DNA of 48,285 nt from an uncultured Alcaligenaceae bacterium. Lineage in GTDB: Bacteria; Pseudomonadota; Gammaproteobacteria; Burkholderiales; Burkholderiaceae_B. Below the pieces are notes generated by a model. That model saw only the letters and a list, made by a program, of their open reading frames with translations, did not search any database and was not told the DNA's origin. A program made the translations under genes and the position numbers. Position 1 is the stretch's first letter; the number at the start of each line of letters is the position of its first letter. The DNA is taken from assembly GCA_937908115.1 (NCBI GenBank), contig CALEQZ010000077.1, positions 1 to 48,285 on the forward strand, given 5' to 3'. Shown here piece by piece: positions 34,206-41,994 of this stretch.

Positions 34206-35216
34206 ATGAAAAAAGCATTGCGGTGGTTTCTTCTTTGCTGCTTGGCCGTGGCCGCGCTGGTTGCCGCGGCCGGCTGGGCGGCGTGGCAATGGGTGGAGCG
34301 CCCGCTGGACATGCGCGCGGACAAAATCGAATACATCGTCGAGCCGGGCAGCAGTCCGGCGGCGATCGCCCGCACGCTGTCGGCCGCCGGTGTCGCGGTC
34401 AACGAGCGGGCGTTTGCCTGGCTTGCGCGCCTGAAAGGGCAGGACCGGCTCATCAAGGCTGGCGCCTACGAAGCGGCGCGCGGCGACAACATGGCCAGCT
34501 TGCTCGAGCGCATGGCGCGCGGCCAGACGAGCCAACGCCAGATCACCTTCGTGGAGGGCTGGACGTGGAAGCAGATCCGCGCCGTGCTGGCCGGCCACGC
34601 CGATATCCGGCAGACGTTGCAAGGCGTGGCAGACGAGGAGATCCTGCGCGCACTGGGCGCCGACGCGCCCAGCCTGGAGGGCTTGTTCTTTCCCGACACC
34701 TACGTGTTCACGCCGGGTACGTCCGACCTGGAGATCCTGCGCCAGGCCTACCAGGCGCAGCAGCGCGAGCTGGCCAAGGCCTGGGCGTCGCGCTCGCCGC
34801 AGTTGCCGCTGTCGACGCCATACGAAGCCTTGATCCTGGCTTCCATCATTGAGAAGGAAACCGGCCACGGGCCCGAGCGCGCCCGCATCGGCGGCGTATT
34901 CGCCAACCGGCTGCGCATCGGCATGCCCTTGCAAACCGATCCCACCGTCATTTACGGCATGGGCGATGCCTACCAGGGGCGCATCGGCAAGCGCGACTTG
35001 CAGACCGATACGCCCTGGAACACCTACACGCGCGTCGGGCTGCCGCCCACGCCGATCGCCGCGCCGGGGCGCGAGGCGCTGATGGCAGCGGTGCAGCCGG
35101 AATCGCACGGGTATCTTTACTTCGTGTCTCGCGGCGACGGCACGAGCCAGTTTGCCCAGACGCTGGCCGAGCACAACCGCAACGTCGGCCGCTACATCTT
35201 GGGGCGCAAGCAATGA
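34206..35216 (+). CDS. mltG: Endolytic transglycosylase MltG (YceG)
   Basis: This 336-residue inner-membrane enzyme cleaves nascent glycan strands and is thought to end their elongation. One N-terminal helix (LRWFLLCCLAVAALVAAAGW) anchors it, with a periplasmic LysM-like region (VEPGSSPAAIARTLSAAGV) and the YceG domain. The catalytic Glu is in ASIIEKETGHGPERARIGGV (Glu216/Glu218). VFANRLRIGMPLQTDPTVIY and the closing TYTRVGLPPTPIAAPGREAL are family hallmarks. Its TGA overlaps the tmk ATG by 4 bases (ATGA), so mltG-tmk-holB-tatD form one operon. Confidence 0.95.
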   Translation: MKKALRWFLLCCLAVAALVAAAGWAAWQWVERPLDMRADKIEYIVEPGSSPAAIARTLSAAGVAVNERAFAWLARLKGQDRLIKAGAYEAARGDNMASLLERMARGQTSQRQITFVEGWTWKQIRAVLAGHADIRQTLQGVADEEILRALGADAPSLEGLFFPDTYVFTPGTSDLEILRQAYQAQQRELAKAWASRSPQLPLSTPYEALILASIIEKETGHGPERARIGGVFANRLRIGMPLQTDPTVIYGMGDAYQGRIGKRDLQTDTPWNTYTRVGLPPTPIAAPGREALMAAVQPESHGYLYFVSRGDGTSQFAQTLAEHNRNVGRYILGRKQ

Positions 35217-35845
35217 CCAGCAAGCAACGCGGACGCTTCCTGACCCTGGAAGGCGTCGATGGCGCGGGCAAGAGCACGCACGGGCCCTGGATCGCCGAGC
35301 GCCTGCAGGCGCTGGGCTGCGAGGTGCTGGTCACGCGCGAGCCGGGCGGCACGCCGCTGGGAGAGAAACTGCGCGGGCTGCTGCTGGCCGAGCCGATGTC
35401 GCTGGAAACCGAGGCGCTGCTGATGTTCGCCGCGCGCAGCGAGCACCTGGACAAGGTGATCCGGCCGGCGTTGGCGGCCGGCACCTGGGTGGTGTGTGAC
35501 CGTTTCACCGACGCGAGCTACGCCTATCAGGGCGGCGGCCGCGGCCTGGGGGTGGCCCGGGTGGCCGCGCTCGAGCAATGGCTGCATCCTGACCTGCAGC
35601 CGGACTTGACCTGGCTGTTCGACGTGCCGTTGGACGTGGCACGCCAGCGCCTAGCCGATGCGCGCCAGCCCGACCGCTTCGAGCGCGAGGCGCAGGCGTT
35701 TTTCGAACGTACCCGTGCGGCCTACCACGAGCTGGCCGCCGCCCACCCCGGGCGCATCCGCCTGGTCGACGCCACGCAAAGCGTCGAGGCCGTGCGCGCC
35801 CAGCTGGACCAGCACCTGCGCGCTCTGGTCGGAGCGGTGCGATGA
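35213..35845 (+). CDS. tmk: Thymidylate kinase
   Basis: This 210-residue enzyme phosphorylates dTMP to dTDP. The P-loop is LEGVDGAGKST (residues 12-22), REPGGTPLGEKLRGLLL follows, and the DR(F/W) signature lies in VVCDRFTDASYAYQGGGRGL. The residue after the P-loop is His where most homologues have Gln, a small difference. The length matches E. coli Tmk (213). It overlaps mltG by 4 bp and is followed by holB after 22 bp. Confidence 0.96.
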   Translation: MTSKQRGRFLTLEGVDGAGKSTHGPWIAERLQALGCEVLVTREPGGTPLGEKLRGLLLAEPMSLETEALLMFAARSEHLDKVIRPALAAGTWVVCDRFTDASYAYQGGGRGLGVARVAALEQWLHPDLQPDLTWLFDVPLDVARQRLADARQPDRFEREAQAFFERTRAAYHELAAAHPGRIRLVDATQSVEAVRAQLDQHLRALVGAVR

Positions 35846-35867
35846 GGCGGATGCAGGAGCCTGATCG

Positions 35868-36932
35868 ATGAGCGCCGGCGTGCCGACCTTCCTGCCCTGG
35901 CAGCTGGACGTGGCACGCGCCTGGCTCGGCCGGCGTGAGCGCTTTGCCCATGCCTGGCTGATCCACGGGTTGGCCGGGATAGGCAAAGCGCGGTTCGCGG
36001 CCGCTGCCGCGGCCAGCCTATTGTGCGAGGCGCCGCGCGAAGGCTTGGCCTGCGGCCAGTGCCCGGCCTGCACCTGGGTGGCTTCGGGCAATCATCCGGA
36101 CCTGCGGCGCGTGCGTCCGGACGCCGTGGCCCTGGAAGAGGACGGCGACCTGGCAGCGCCGGATGATGTTGCGGGCGAAGCCAGCGCAGCCGGCACGGCC
36201 AAGAAGGCGCCGTCGCGCGAGATCCGCATCGACCAGCTGCGCGCGCTCGAGCCGTGGTTCAATACCGCCACCCACCGGGGCGGCTGGCGCGTGGCGTTGC
36301 TCTACCCGGCGCAGGCGATGAACGTGGTCTCGGCCAACGCCTTGCTCAAGGTGCTGGAGGAACCGCCGCCCAATACCGTGTTCCTGCTGGTCACGGATGC
36401 GCCCGACCGCTTGTTGCCGACCCTGGTGTCGCGCTGCCGGCGCCTGCCGCTGGCGGTGCCGGATGCGGCGCAGGCCGAAGCCTGGTTGCGCGGGCAGGGC
36501 GTGGACGCGCCGGGCGATTGGCTGGCGGCAGCCGGCGGCGCGCCCTTGGCCGCGCTGTCGCTCGCGCAGGCGCGCGCACAGCCATGCCCGCCCTGGCTGC
36601 AGCAATTGGCGCAGGCGTTGGCGGCCGGACAGGTACCTGATGCAGGCGAGTTTGCCGAGGCGCTCGAAAAGCAACCCGTGCTCAACTGGATAGACGCCCT
36701 GCAGCGCCTGTTCGTGGACCTGATGCTCGCGGCCGGGGCAGGCGCCGGCCCGCGCTACTACCCGGCGCTGGCGCAAGCGTCGCGGCGCGTGGCCGCCCGC
36801 GCCGATCCCGCCGCTTTGTCCGAGACCGCGCGCTGGCTGGCCAGCCAGCGCGCCGTGGCCAACCACCCCTTGAACCCCAGGCTGTTCGCCCACGCCGCGC
36901 TGCAGCGGGTGGTGCTATCCTGCCAAGGCTAA
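35868..36932 (+). CDS. holB: DNA polymerase III subunit delta'
   Basis: This 354-residue clamp-loader subunit has an AAA-type fold. AHAWLIHGLAGIGKARFAAA holds the P-loop-like segment (GLAGIGK); zinc-binding cysteines appear in CEAPREGLACGQCPAC; ALLKVLEEPPPNTVFLLVTD and LPTLVSRCRRLPL (with SRC at the trans-acting arginine position) are diagnostic. An insertion of charged residues around 85-105 (EEDGDLAAPDDVAGEASAAG) is probably a flexible loop. The tmk-holB-tatD order is conserved in many Proteobacteria. Confidence 0.94.
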   Translation: MSAGVPTFLPWQLDVARAWLGRRERFAHAWLIHGLAGIGKARFAAAAAASLLCEAPREGLACGQCPACTWVASGNHPDLRRVRPDAVALEEDGDLAAPDDVAGEASAAGTAKKAPSREIRIDQLRALEPWFNTATHRGGWRVALLYPAQAMNVVSANALLKVLEEPPPNTVFLLVTDAPDRLLPTLVSRCRRLPLAVPDAAQAEAWLRGQGVDAPGDWLAAAGGAPLAALSLAQARAQPCPPWLQQLAQALAAGQVPDAGEFAEALEKQPVLNWIDALQRLFVDLMLAAGAGAGPRYYPALAQASRRVAARADPAALSETARWLASQRAVANHPLNPRLFAHAALQRVVLSCQG

Positions 36933-36968
36933 AGGCGCCCCAGCGCGCCCCTTGTCCGAGTCTTGTCG

Positions 36969-37739
36969 ATGTACGTCGATTCCCATTGCCATTTGGATTT
37001 CCCCGAGCTCAAAGAGCAACTGCCCGAGGTACTGGCGCGCATGCGCGACAACCAGGTCACGCATGCGCTGTGCGTCAGCGTCAATTTGCCGGCCTGGCCC
37101 GCGCTGATCGACATGGTCGAGCAGCACGACAACCTCTGGGCCTCTGTCGGAGTACATCCCGACTATGAAGACACGCCCGAGCCCACTGTGGACGAGCTCG
37201 AACGCCTGGCCGCGCACCCAAAAGTGGTGGCCATCGGCGAGACGGGGCTGGATTACTACCGCCTGACCGACGCGCCGGCATGGCAGCGCGAACGTTTCCG
37301 CACCCACATCCGCGCGGCGCGGCGCACCGGGCTGCCACTCATTATCCACACGCGCGCCGCGGCCGAGGACACGCTACGCATCCTGCGCGAGGAAAATGCC
37401 CAGGAGGTCGGCGGCGTCATGCACTGCTTTACCGAAAGCTGGGAGGTCGCGCAGACCGCCATTGAGCTAGGGTTCTACATTTCGCTGTCGGGCATCGTCA
37501 CCTTCAAGAATGCGGCGCAACTGCATGACGTGGCCACGCGCGTGCCGCTGGAGCGGCTGCTCATCGAAACCGATTCGCCTTACCTGGCGCCGGTGCCGCA
37601 CCGCGGCAAGCTCAACGATCCGTCCAAAGTCGTGCACGTCGCCCGAAAGATCGCTGACCTGCGTGGCATTCCCGTCTCGGTGGTGGCGACGGCGTCTTTC
37701 GATAATTTTTTCAATCTTTTCAATAAGATAAAACGATAA
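36969..37739 (+). CDS. tatD: TatD family metal-dependent hydrolase
   Basis: This 256-residue TIM-barrel hydrolase belongs to the TatD/YcfH group: metal-binding MYVDSHCHLDFPEL (His6, His8), VAIGETGLDYYRL with the bridging Glu, LIIHTRAAAEDTLRIL, VMHCFTESWEVAQ and LLIETDSPYLAPVPHRGKLN. Family members show DNase or D-aminoacyl-tRNA deacylase activity; the exact substrate is uncertain. I chose ATG 36969; a TTG at 36963 would add two residues. No pilZ gene separates it from holB, unlike in pseudomonads. It is the last gene of the mltG operon and runs into an AT-rich island. Confidence 0.93.
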   Translation: MYVDSHCHLDFPELKEQLPEVLARMRDNQVTHALCVSVNLPAWPALIDMVEQHDNLWASVGVHPDYEDTPEPTVDELERLAAHPKVVAIGETGLDYYRLTDAPAWQRERFRTHIRAARRTGLPLIIHTRAAAEDTLRILREENAQEVGGVMHCFTESWEVAQTAIELGFYISLSGIVTFKNAAQLHDVATRVPLERLLIETDSPYLAPVPHRGKLNDPSKVVHVARKIADLRGIPVSVVATASFDNFFNLFNKIKR

Positions 37740-37870
37740 TTTGATGTAGATTATTTTAAGTAATTTCTAGATTGGCTGCTCGAAGAGAAGGTGTAGAAAA
37801 TGTTTTATTTTCAACTTCTTAACGCAAATTTCTAATTTCAAGTCGAGAAATACTTAAAGTGATTTCTAAG
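37740..37870. promoter_or_regulatory. AT-rich island with repeated ATTTCTA heptamers
   Basis: The ~130 bp after tatD are strikingly AT-rich compared with the rest of the window. The heptamer ATTTCTA occurs at 37763-37769, 37828-37834 and 37862-37868; the outer copies have similar flanks (TTAAGTAATTTCTAG and TTAAAGTGATTTCTAAG). It lies upstream of the ankyrin gene and could hold its promoter, a binding array, or a site for H-NS-like silencing proteins. A GC stem (CCCCC/GGGGG) follows near 37883-37897. I see no gene in it. Confidence 0.55.
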
Positions 37871-37996
37871 TCATTGCGCCACCCCCGGCCCGGGGGCTTC
37901 TCATGTGCGATCGTGTCGGTCGCCGCTGGTCGCGTGCGGCACTGGGCGAGCTTGGCCCGACGGGGCGGGCCCCGGCAGGCCGATCGGGATGGGCCA

Positions 37997-38701
37997 ATGG
38001 GGCCAGCCGGCCGGGCTGCACTACGGCCCTCCGCGTGGACGGCCTGGCTGCTGGCCGCAGCCGCCTGGCTGTTCGCGCTTGGTGCGCAGGCGGCCGGGCA
38101 GGCCTTCGCCTCCCCGGACTGGTGGGTTGCCGTGCGCAACGATGACGCCGCGACGGTCAAGCGCATGCTGGCCGCAGGGGTGGACCCCAATGTGCGCAAC
38201 GAACGGGGACAGCCGGCCTTGATGCAGGCTGTGCGCGATGATGCCTGGGCGGTCTATGACGTGTTGGCTGCCGACCCGCGCACCGACGTGGAGGTGCTCA
38301 ACCCTGCCCAGGAGACGCCGCTCATGTATGTGGCGTTGGTCGGGCAGTACGAGCGGGCCAAGGCGCTGCTGGCGCGCGGCGCGGCCGTCAACCGGCTGGG
38401 GTGGACGCCGTTGCATTACGCGGCGGCCAAGGGCCACGCCGAGGTGGCGCGGCTTTTGCTGGACCATGGCGCCATGCCCAACGCGCCGGCACCCGATGGC
38501 ACCTCGCCGCTGATGATGGCCGTGCGCGCCAACAGCGTGCCCACGGTGCAGGTGCTGCTTGATGCGGGTGCAGACCCTTCGGCGCGCAATCTGGCGGGGC
38601 AGGACGCCATAGATGTGGCGCGCGCTCATGGCAACAGCGCCTTGGCCGATGCGCTGGAGCGGCTGATGAAAGCCAGGCGGGCGCGGCTGGGGCAGGAGTA
38701 A
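37997..38701 (+). CDS. Ankyrin-repeat protein with signal peptide
   Basis: This ~234-residue protein has an N-terminal hydrophobic segment (SAWTAWLLAAAAWLFALGAQ then AAGQAFA) that looks like a signal peptide, so it is probably periplasmic. About four to five ankyrin repeats follow: WWVAVRNDDAATVKRMLAAG, PALMQAVRDDAWAVYDVLAA, TPLHYAAAKGHAEVARLLLD, SPLMMAVRANSVPTVQVLLD. Ankyrin repeats bind proteins; no enzymatic domain is seen. I chose ATG 37997; an earlier GTG at 37859 would put 46 odd Arg/Gly-rich residues before the signal. It lies between an AT-rich island and a REP-like repeat. Function unknown. Confidence 0.8.
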   Translation: MGPAGRAALRPSAWTAWLLAAAAWLFALGAQAAGQAFASPDWWVAVRNDDAATVKRMLAAGVDPNVRNERGQPALMQAVRDDAWAVYDVLAADPRTDVEVLNPAQETPLMYVALVGQYERAKALLARGAAVNRLGWTPLHYAAAKGHAEVARLLLDHGAMPNAPAPDGTSPLMMAVRANSVPTVQVLLDAGADPSARNLAGQDAIDVARAHGNSALADALERLMKARRARLGQE

Positions 38702-38704
38702 AAT

Positions 38705-38763
38705 GGGGACGTATTAATTATATTCTGTCCCTATTATTTGGTGCCCCCATAAATAATGGGGAC
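38705..38763. repeat. REP-like element with nested inverted repeats
   Basis: Starting 3 bases after the ankyrin stop, GGGGAC (38705-38710) pairs with GTCCC (38727-38731), and GTCCCTATTATTT (38727-38739) pairs with AAATAATGGGGAC (38751-38763), 12 of 13 positions, around an 11-base spacer. The alternating GGGGAC/GTCCC ends with AT-rich middles look like repeats seen near REP-associated transposases. No transposase is nearby. It could also work as a terminator for the ankyrin gene or as an alternative hairpin switch. Confidence 0.6.
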
Positions 38764-38825
38764 ACTATAGGCTGTCGCGGGGATTTCTGCCTACAATCCT
38801 GGGCATCGCTTACTTGGAGAGCCGT

Positions 38826-40115
38826 ATGCAGCCTGTACCCAGCCACGACCTGCCTTCCTTTCTCAATCCCAACGATCTCGGCCCCTGGGGCATTTACCTG
38901 CAGCAGGTCGACCGCGTCACGCCCTATCTGGGCAGCCTGGCGCGCTGGGTGGAGACGCTCAAGCGGCCCAAGCGCACGCTGATCGTAGACGTGCCCATCG
39001 AGACGGACGACGGGCGCATCGCCCACTTCGAGGGCTACCGCGTGCAGCACAACACGTCCCGCGGCCCGGGCAAGGGCGGGGTGCGCTTCCACCAGGACGT
39101 GACCTTGTCCGAGGTGATGGCGCTGGCTGCCTGGATGTCGATCAAGAATGCCGCGCTGAACCTGCCCTACGGGGGCGCCAAGGGCGGGGTGCGCGTCGAT
39201 CCCCGCAAGTACTCGCAGGCCGAGCTCGAACGGATCACGCGCCGCTATACCAGCGAAATCGGGTTCATCATCGGGCCGTCCAAGGACATCCCGGCGCCGG
39301 ACGTCAACACCAACGCCCAGATCATGGCTTGGATGATGGACACCTATTCCATGAACGAAGGGGCAACGTCCACGGGCGTGGTCACCGGCAAACCGGTGTC
39401 GCTGGGCGGCAGCCTGGGCCGCACCGAAGCGACTGGGCGCGGCGTGTTCGTCGTGGCCTGTGAGGCCGCGCGCGACCAGGGCGTGGACCTGAACGGCGCG
39501 CGCGTGGTGGTCCAGGGCTTCGGCAACGTGGGCGGAACGGCGGCGCGGCTGTTTGCCGGCACGGGCGCCAAGGTGATCGCGGTGCAGGACCACACGGGCA
39601 CCGTGTACAAGGAGCAAGGCCTGGACATCCCCGACCTGCTGCGCCATGCCTCCGAGAACGGCGGCGTGGCCGGCTTTGCCGGCGGCACGGCGATCACCGC
39701 CGACGAGTTCTGGGGCCTGGAGACGGAATTCCTGATACCGGCCGCCCTGGAAGGGCAGATCACCGAAGCCAATGCCGGCAAGATCCGTGCGCGCATCGTG
39801 GTCGAGGGCGCCAACGGGCCGACCACGCCGGAAGCCGACGACATCCTGACCGACAAGGGCGTGCTGGTCGTGCCCGACGTGCTGGCCAACGCCGGCGGCG
39901 TGACGGTCAGTTATTTCGAGTGGGTCCAAGACTTCTCCAGCTTCTTCTGGACCGAGGAAGAAATCAACCTGCGGCTAGAGCGCATCATGCGCGAGGCCTA
40001 CGCGTCGGTCTCGCAAGTGGCGCGCGAGCACCGCGTCTCGCTGCGCACGGCGGCGTTCATCGTGGCCTGCACGCGCATCCTGCAGGCGCGCGAGGTGCGC
40101 GGGCTTTATCCCTGA
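38826..40115 (+). CDS. gdhA: Glutamate dehydrogenase (Glu/Leu/Phe/Val dehydrogenase family)
   Basis: This 429-residue enzyme interconverts glutamate and 2-oxoglutarate plus ammonia. GPGKGGVRFHQDVTLSEVMA and LPYGGAKGGVRVDP carry the substrate Lys residues (Lys119 in GGAKGG); the Rossmann domain has VVVQGFGNVGGTAARLFA, and VEGANGPTTPEADDIL closes the site. The size and sequence type resemble the ~425-residue hexameric enzymes of the RocG/GudB kind rather than E. coli GdhA; coenzyme preference is not certain. ATG 38826 follows TTGGAGAG; an in-frame TTG at 38814 is rejected. TACAAT at 38792-38797 is a possible -10. Confidence 0.93.
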   Translation: MQPVPSHDLPSFLNPNDLGPWGIYLQQVDRVTPYLGSLARWVETLKRPKRTLIVDVPIETDDGRIAHFEGYRVQHNTSRGPGKGGVRFHQDVTLSEVMALAAWMSIKNAALNLPYGGAKGGVRVDPRKYSQAELERITRRYTSEIGFIIGPSKDIPAPDVNTNAQIMAWMMDTYSMNEGATSTGVVTGKPVSLGGSLGRTEATGRGVFVVACEAARDQGVDLNGARVVVQGFGNVGGTAARLFAGTGAKVIAVQDHTGTVYKEQGLDIPDLLRHASENGGVAGFAGGTAITADEFWGLETEFLIPAALEGQITEANAGKIRARIVVEGANGPTTPEADDILTDKGVLVVPDVLANAGGVTVSYFEWVQDFSSFFWTEEEINLRLERIMREAYASVSQVAREHRVSLRTAAFIVACTRILQAREVRGLYP

Positions 40116-40130
40116 AGCACGCCGGCGACG

Positions 40131-40150
40131 GGCCGCTTCGCGCAGCGGCC
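40131..40150. terminator. Hairpin after gdhA
   Basis: GGCCGCT (40131-40137) and AGCGGCC (40144-40150) form a perfect 7-bp stem with loop TCGCGC, 16 bases after the gdhA stop and between convergent genes. No U-run follows on either strand. Confidence 0.4.
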
Positions 40151-40220
40151 AGGCAGGCATGCCCGGGCCAAAGGGCTGGCGCGCCGCCTTTGCGCCGGGC
40201 GCGATGCGGGCCTGGCTCGG

Positions 40221-41090
40221 TCAGGGATTTTCCCGCAAGAAGGCGGCGACCGCGTCGTTGAAGGCGCGCGGGTGTGCGAGGTTCATGCCATGGGAGGCGC
40301 CGGCGATGCCAAGCGTGTGCGCCTGCGGCAGCCATTGCGCCAATGCCTGGACCACTTGGCGAAAGCGCGGCGGGCTGCGCTCGCCGTAAATCAGCAGCAC
40401 CGGCGCGCGCAGCTGCGCGGCCTGGCCTGCCTCGTGGGCGGGCAGCGGATTGGCGAGTTGGCCGGGCAGGGTGTGGGCGTTGTCCAGGGCCATGCGGCGA
40501 AACGCCGGCGGACTTTGCCGCCAGGTGCCGGGGCGGCTGACGCCGTCGACGAAGCGCTGGACGGCTTCTTCGGTCTTGTTTGCAGCAAGCAGGGCGGCCA
40601 GCTCCTGGCTCCAGGCGCGCAGCGGCGCGGCCGAATCGCCGGGCAAGCGCCCGCCGGGCTCGGCCAGGACCACTCGGCGCACCCGCTGCGGGTGGCGCAG
40701 CGCTAGCTGGTAGGCGATGTAGCCGCCGCGTGAGTGACCCACCACGTCGATGGGCCCGGCGTCCAGGGCGTCGATGAGCGCAGCCAAGTCGTCCACGTCG
40801 GCCTGCCAATCCAGCGCGGGCGGTGCGCCGTCGGGCGGCCAGTTCGGAAAGTAATGGCGCAGGCTGGGCGCGTAGACGCGGCGGCCATGGGCCAGGACCG
40901 GCAACTGCGGCGCCCAGTAGCGCGCGTCGGACAGCGAGCCGTGCACCAGCAGCAGCGGCGGCCCGTCGCCCTGGACGAGCGCATGCAGGTTGCCGCCCGA
41001 CGCGCCGGCCAGGGGCAGCCGTACGAAGCCGTCGGCACCCTGGGGCATGCGCGCGAGGCCGGGCGCTTCTTCCGGTTGCGCGGCGGTCAT
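40221..41090 (-). CDS. Alpha/beta-fold hydrolase
   Basis: This 289-residue protein has the alpha/beta hydrolase order: oxyanion region PPLLLVHGSLSDARYW, nucleophile elbow IDVVGHSRGGYIAYQLA (Ser in GHSRG), RVVLAEPGG after the following strand, LRAPVLLIYGERSPPRF near the acid, and the catalytic His in GASHGMNLAHPRAFND. The substrate is unknown; the fold covers esterases, lactonases and C-C hydrolases. The start ATG at 41090 overlaps the stop of the upstream lipoprotein gene by 4 bp, so the two are translated together. It is probably cytoplasmic, without signal peptide. Confidence 0.85.
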   Translation of the reverse strand: MTAAQPEEAPGLARMPQGADGFVRLPLAGASGGNLHALVQGDGPPLLLVHGSLSDARYWAPQLPVLAHGRRVYAPSLRHYFPNWPPDGAPPALDWQADVDDLAALIDALDAGPIDVVGHSRGGYIAYQLALRHPQRVRRVVLAEPGGRLPGDSAAPLRAWSQELAALLAANKTEEAVQRFVDGVSRPGTWRQSPPAFRRMALDNAHTLPGQLANPLPAHEAGQAAQLRAPVLLIYGERSPPRFRQVVQALAQWLPQAHTLGIAGASHGMNLAHPRAFNDAVAAFLRENP

Positions 41091-41968
41091 GGCTGCGGCA
41101 GGTATTGCGGCTTGACGACGCCTTGCAGGCTGGCGTAGGGAATGGTCAGCTCGGGCTGTCCGTGCGAATACGGCGCGATGGTATAGGCGTCGTACTTGAT
41201 CCGGACCCCGTCGGCGAGCAGCGCATAGTTGTCGCTTTCCTGAAAGGGCCACAGCTGATCGTAGCGGGCCGGATCCTCTTTGGCGTCGGGGTTGTCACGC
41301 AGCCAGGCGGCATGCGCTTGGCGCAGCGCCGCCATGAACGCCGGGCGCTGGCCCGGGACGAGGATGTCGTCCAGCGACAGCAGGCGGCCTGGCTCGACCT
41401 GCCAGTTCAGGTATTGCGTGGCGGGAATGCCATGCGCGCCGCCCGTGTACTGGTAGGAATCGAGCTGCAGCACGACCAGGTCCGGCGTCTGGCGCAGCAC
41501 CGCGGCCTTCAGCACGGTTTCATACCCTGGCTGCGCGGTCTGCCAGAAGTCTTCCTCGAAGCCGGCCAGATCGACATAGGGCAGCTGCCGCGAGGCGGTA
41601 TCCAGGCCAGTCATCATGGCTAGCGCATGGTCGACGAGCTGGGTCAGGCGAGGCGCCTGCGCAAAGGCGACGGATTGGACCGAGATCGTCGGGCAGTCGG
41701 TGCGGCAGCCGGGCCGGGCGCGCTTCCACTCGATGCGTTCGACGGCCAGCCCGCCTACCGGCGCGGCCACGGGCGCGGCAGGCTTGGCCAGGCTGATGTC
41801 AGACGGCGCGCTGGCGCAGCCGGCCAGTGCGGCGAGAACCGCCAGCGCGCCCGTAGCTCGGGCGAGCCGGCGCCACACCGCCGACGCGCCTGGCGCGCGT
41901 GGTTCTGAAGCGATCGAAGGGCAACCGGCGGGCCGGTCCGGCCGAAAGACGGATGCGGACGCGTGCAT
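41087..41968 (-). CDS. Lipoprotein with RsiV-like (DUF3298) domain
   Basis: The protein has a lipobox LAALAGC with acylated Cys51 in the 293-residue version from ATG 41968. A GTG at 41878 would give a classic 20-residue lipoprotein signal (WRRLARATGALAVLAALAGC), so the true start may be there. The mature part has VLRQTPDLVVLQLDSYQYTG and GGAHGIPATQYLNWQV, then LSLDDILVPGQRPAFMAALR and GVRIKYDAYTIAPYSHGQPE, resembling the DUF3298/RsiV periplasmic domain, which in Bacillus RsiV binds lysozyme. Two Cys in RPGCRTDCPT may form a disulfide. Its role here is unknown. The alpha/beta hydrolase gene is coupled to it. Confidence 0.78.
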   Translation of the reverse strand: MHASASVFRPDRPAGCPSIASEPRAPGASAVWRRLARATGALAVLAALAGCASAPSDISLAKPAAPVAAPVGGLAVERIEWKRARPGCRTDCPTISVQSVAFAQAPRLTQLVDHALAMMTGLDTASRQLPYVDLAGFEEDFWQTAQPGYETVLKAAVLRQTPDLVVLQLDSYQYTGGAHGIPATQYLNWQVEPGRLLSLDDILVPGQRPAFMAALRQAHAAWLRDNPDAKEDPARYDQLWPFQESDNYALLADGVRIKYDAYTIAPYSHGQPELTIPYASLQGVVKPQYLPQP

Positions 41969-41994
41969 GCGTGGACTCCTTGCGCGCACGGCGA

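Noticed and set aside
37883..37897. CCCCC/GGGGG stem as terminator of the mltG-tatD operon
   Set aside because: The stem is only 5 bp with no U-run, and it lies ~145 bp after tatD, beyond the AT-rich island. It was kept only as a note in the island entry.
37859..37996. GTG 37859 as start of the ankyrin protein
   Set aside because: It would place 46 Arg/Gly-rich residues before the signal peptide. ATG 37997 gives a normal export signal.
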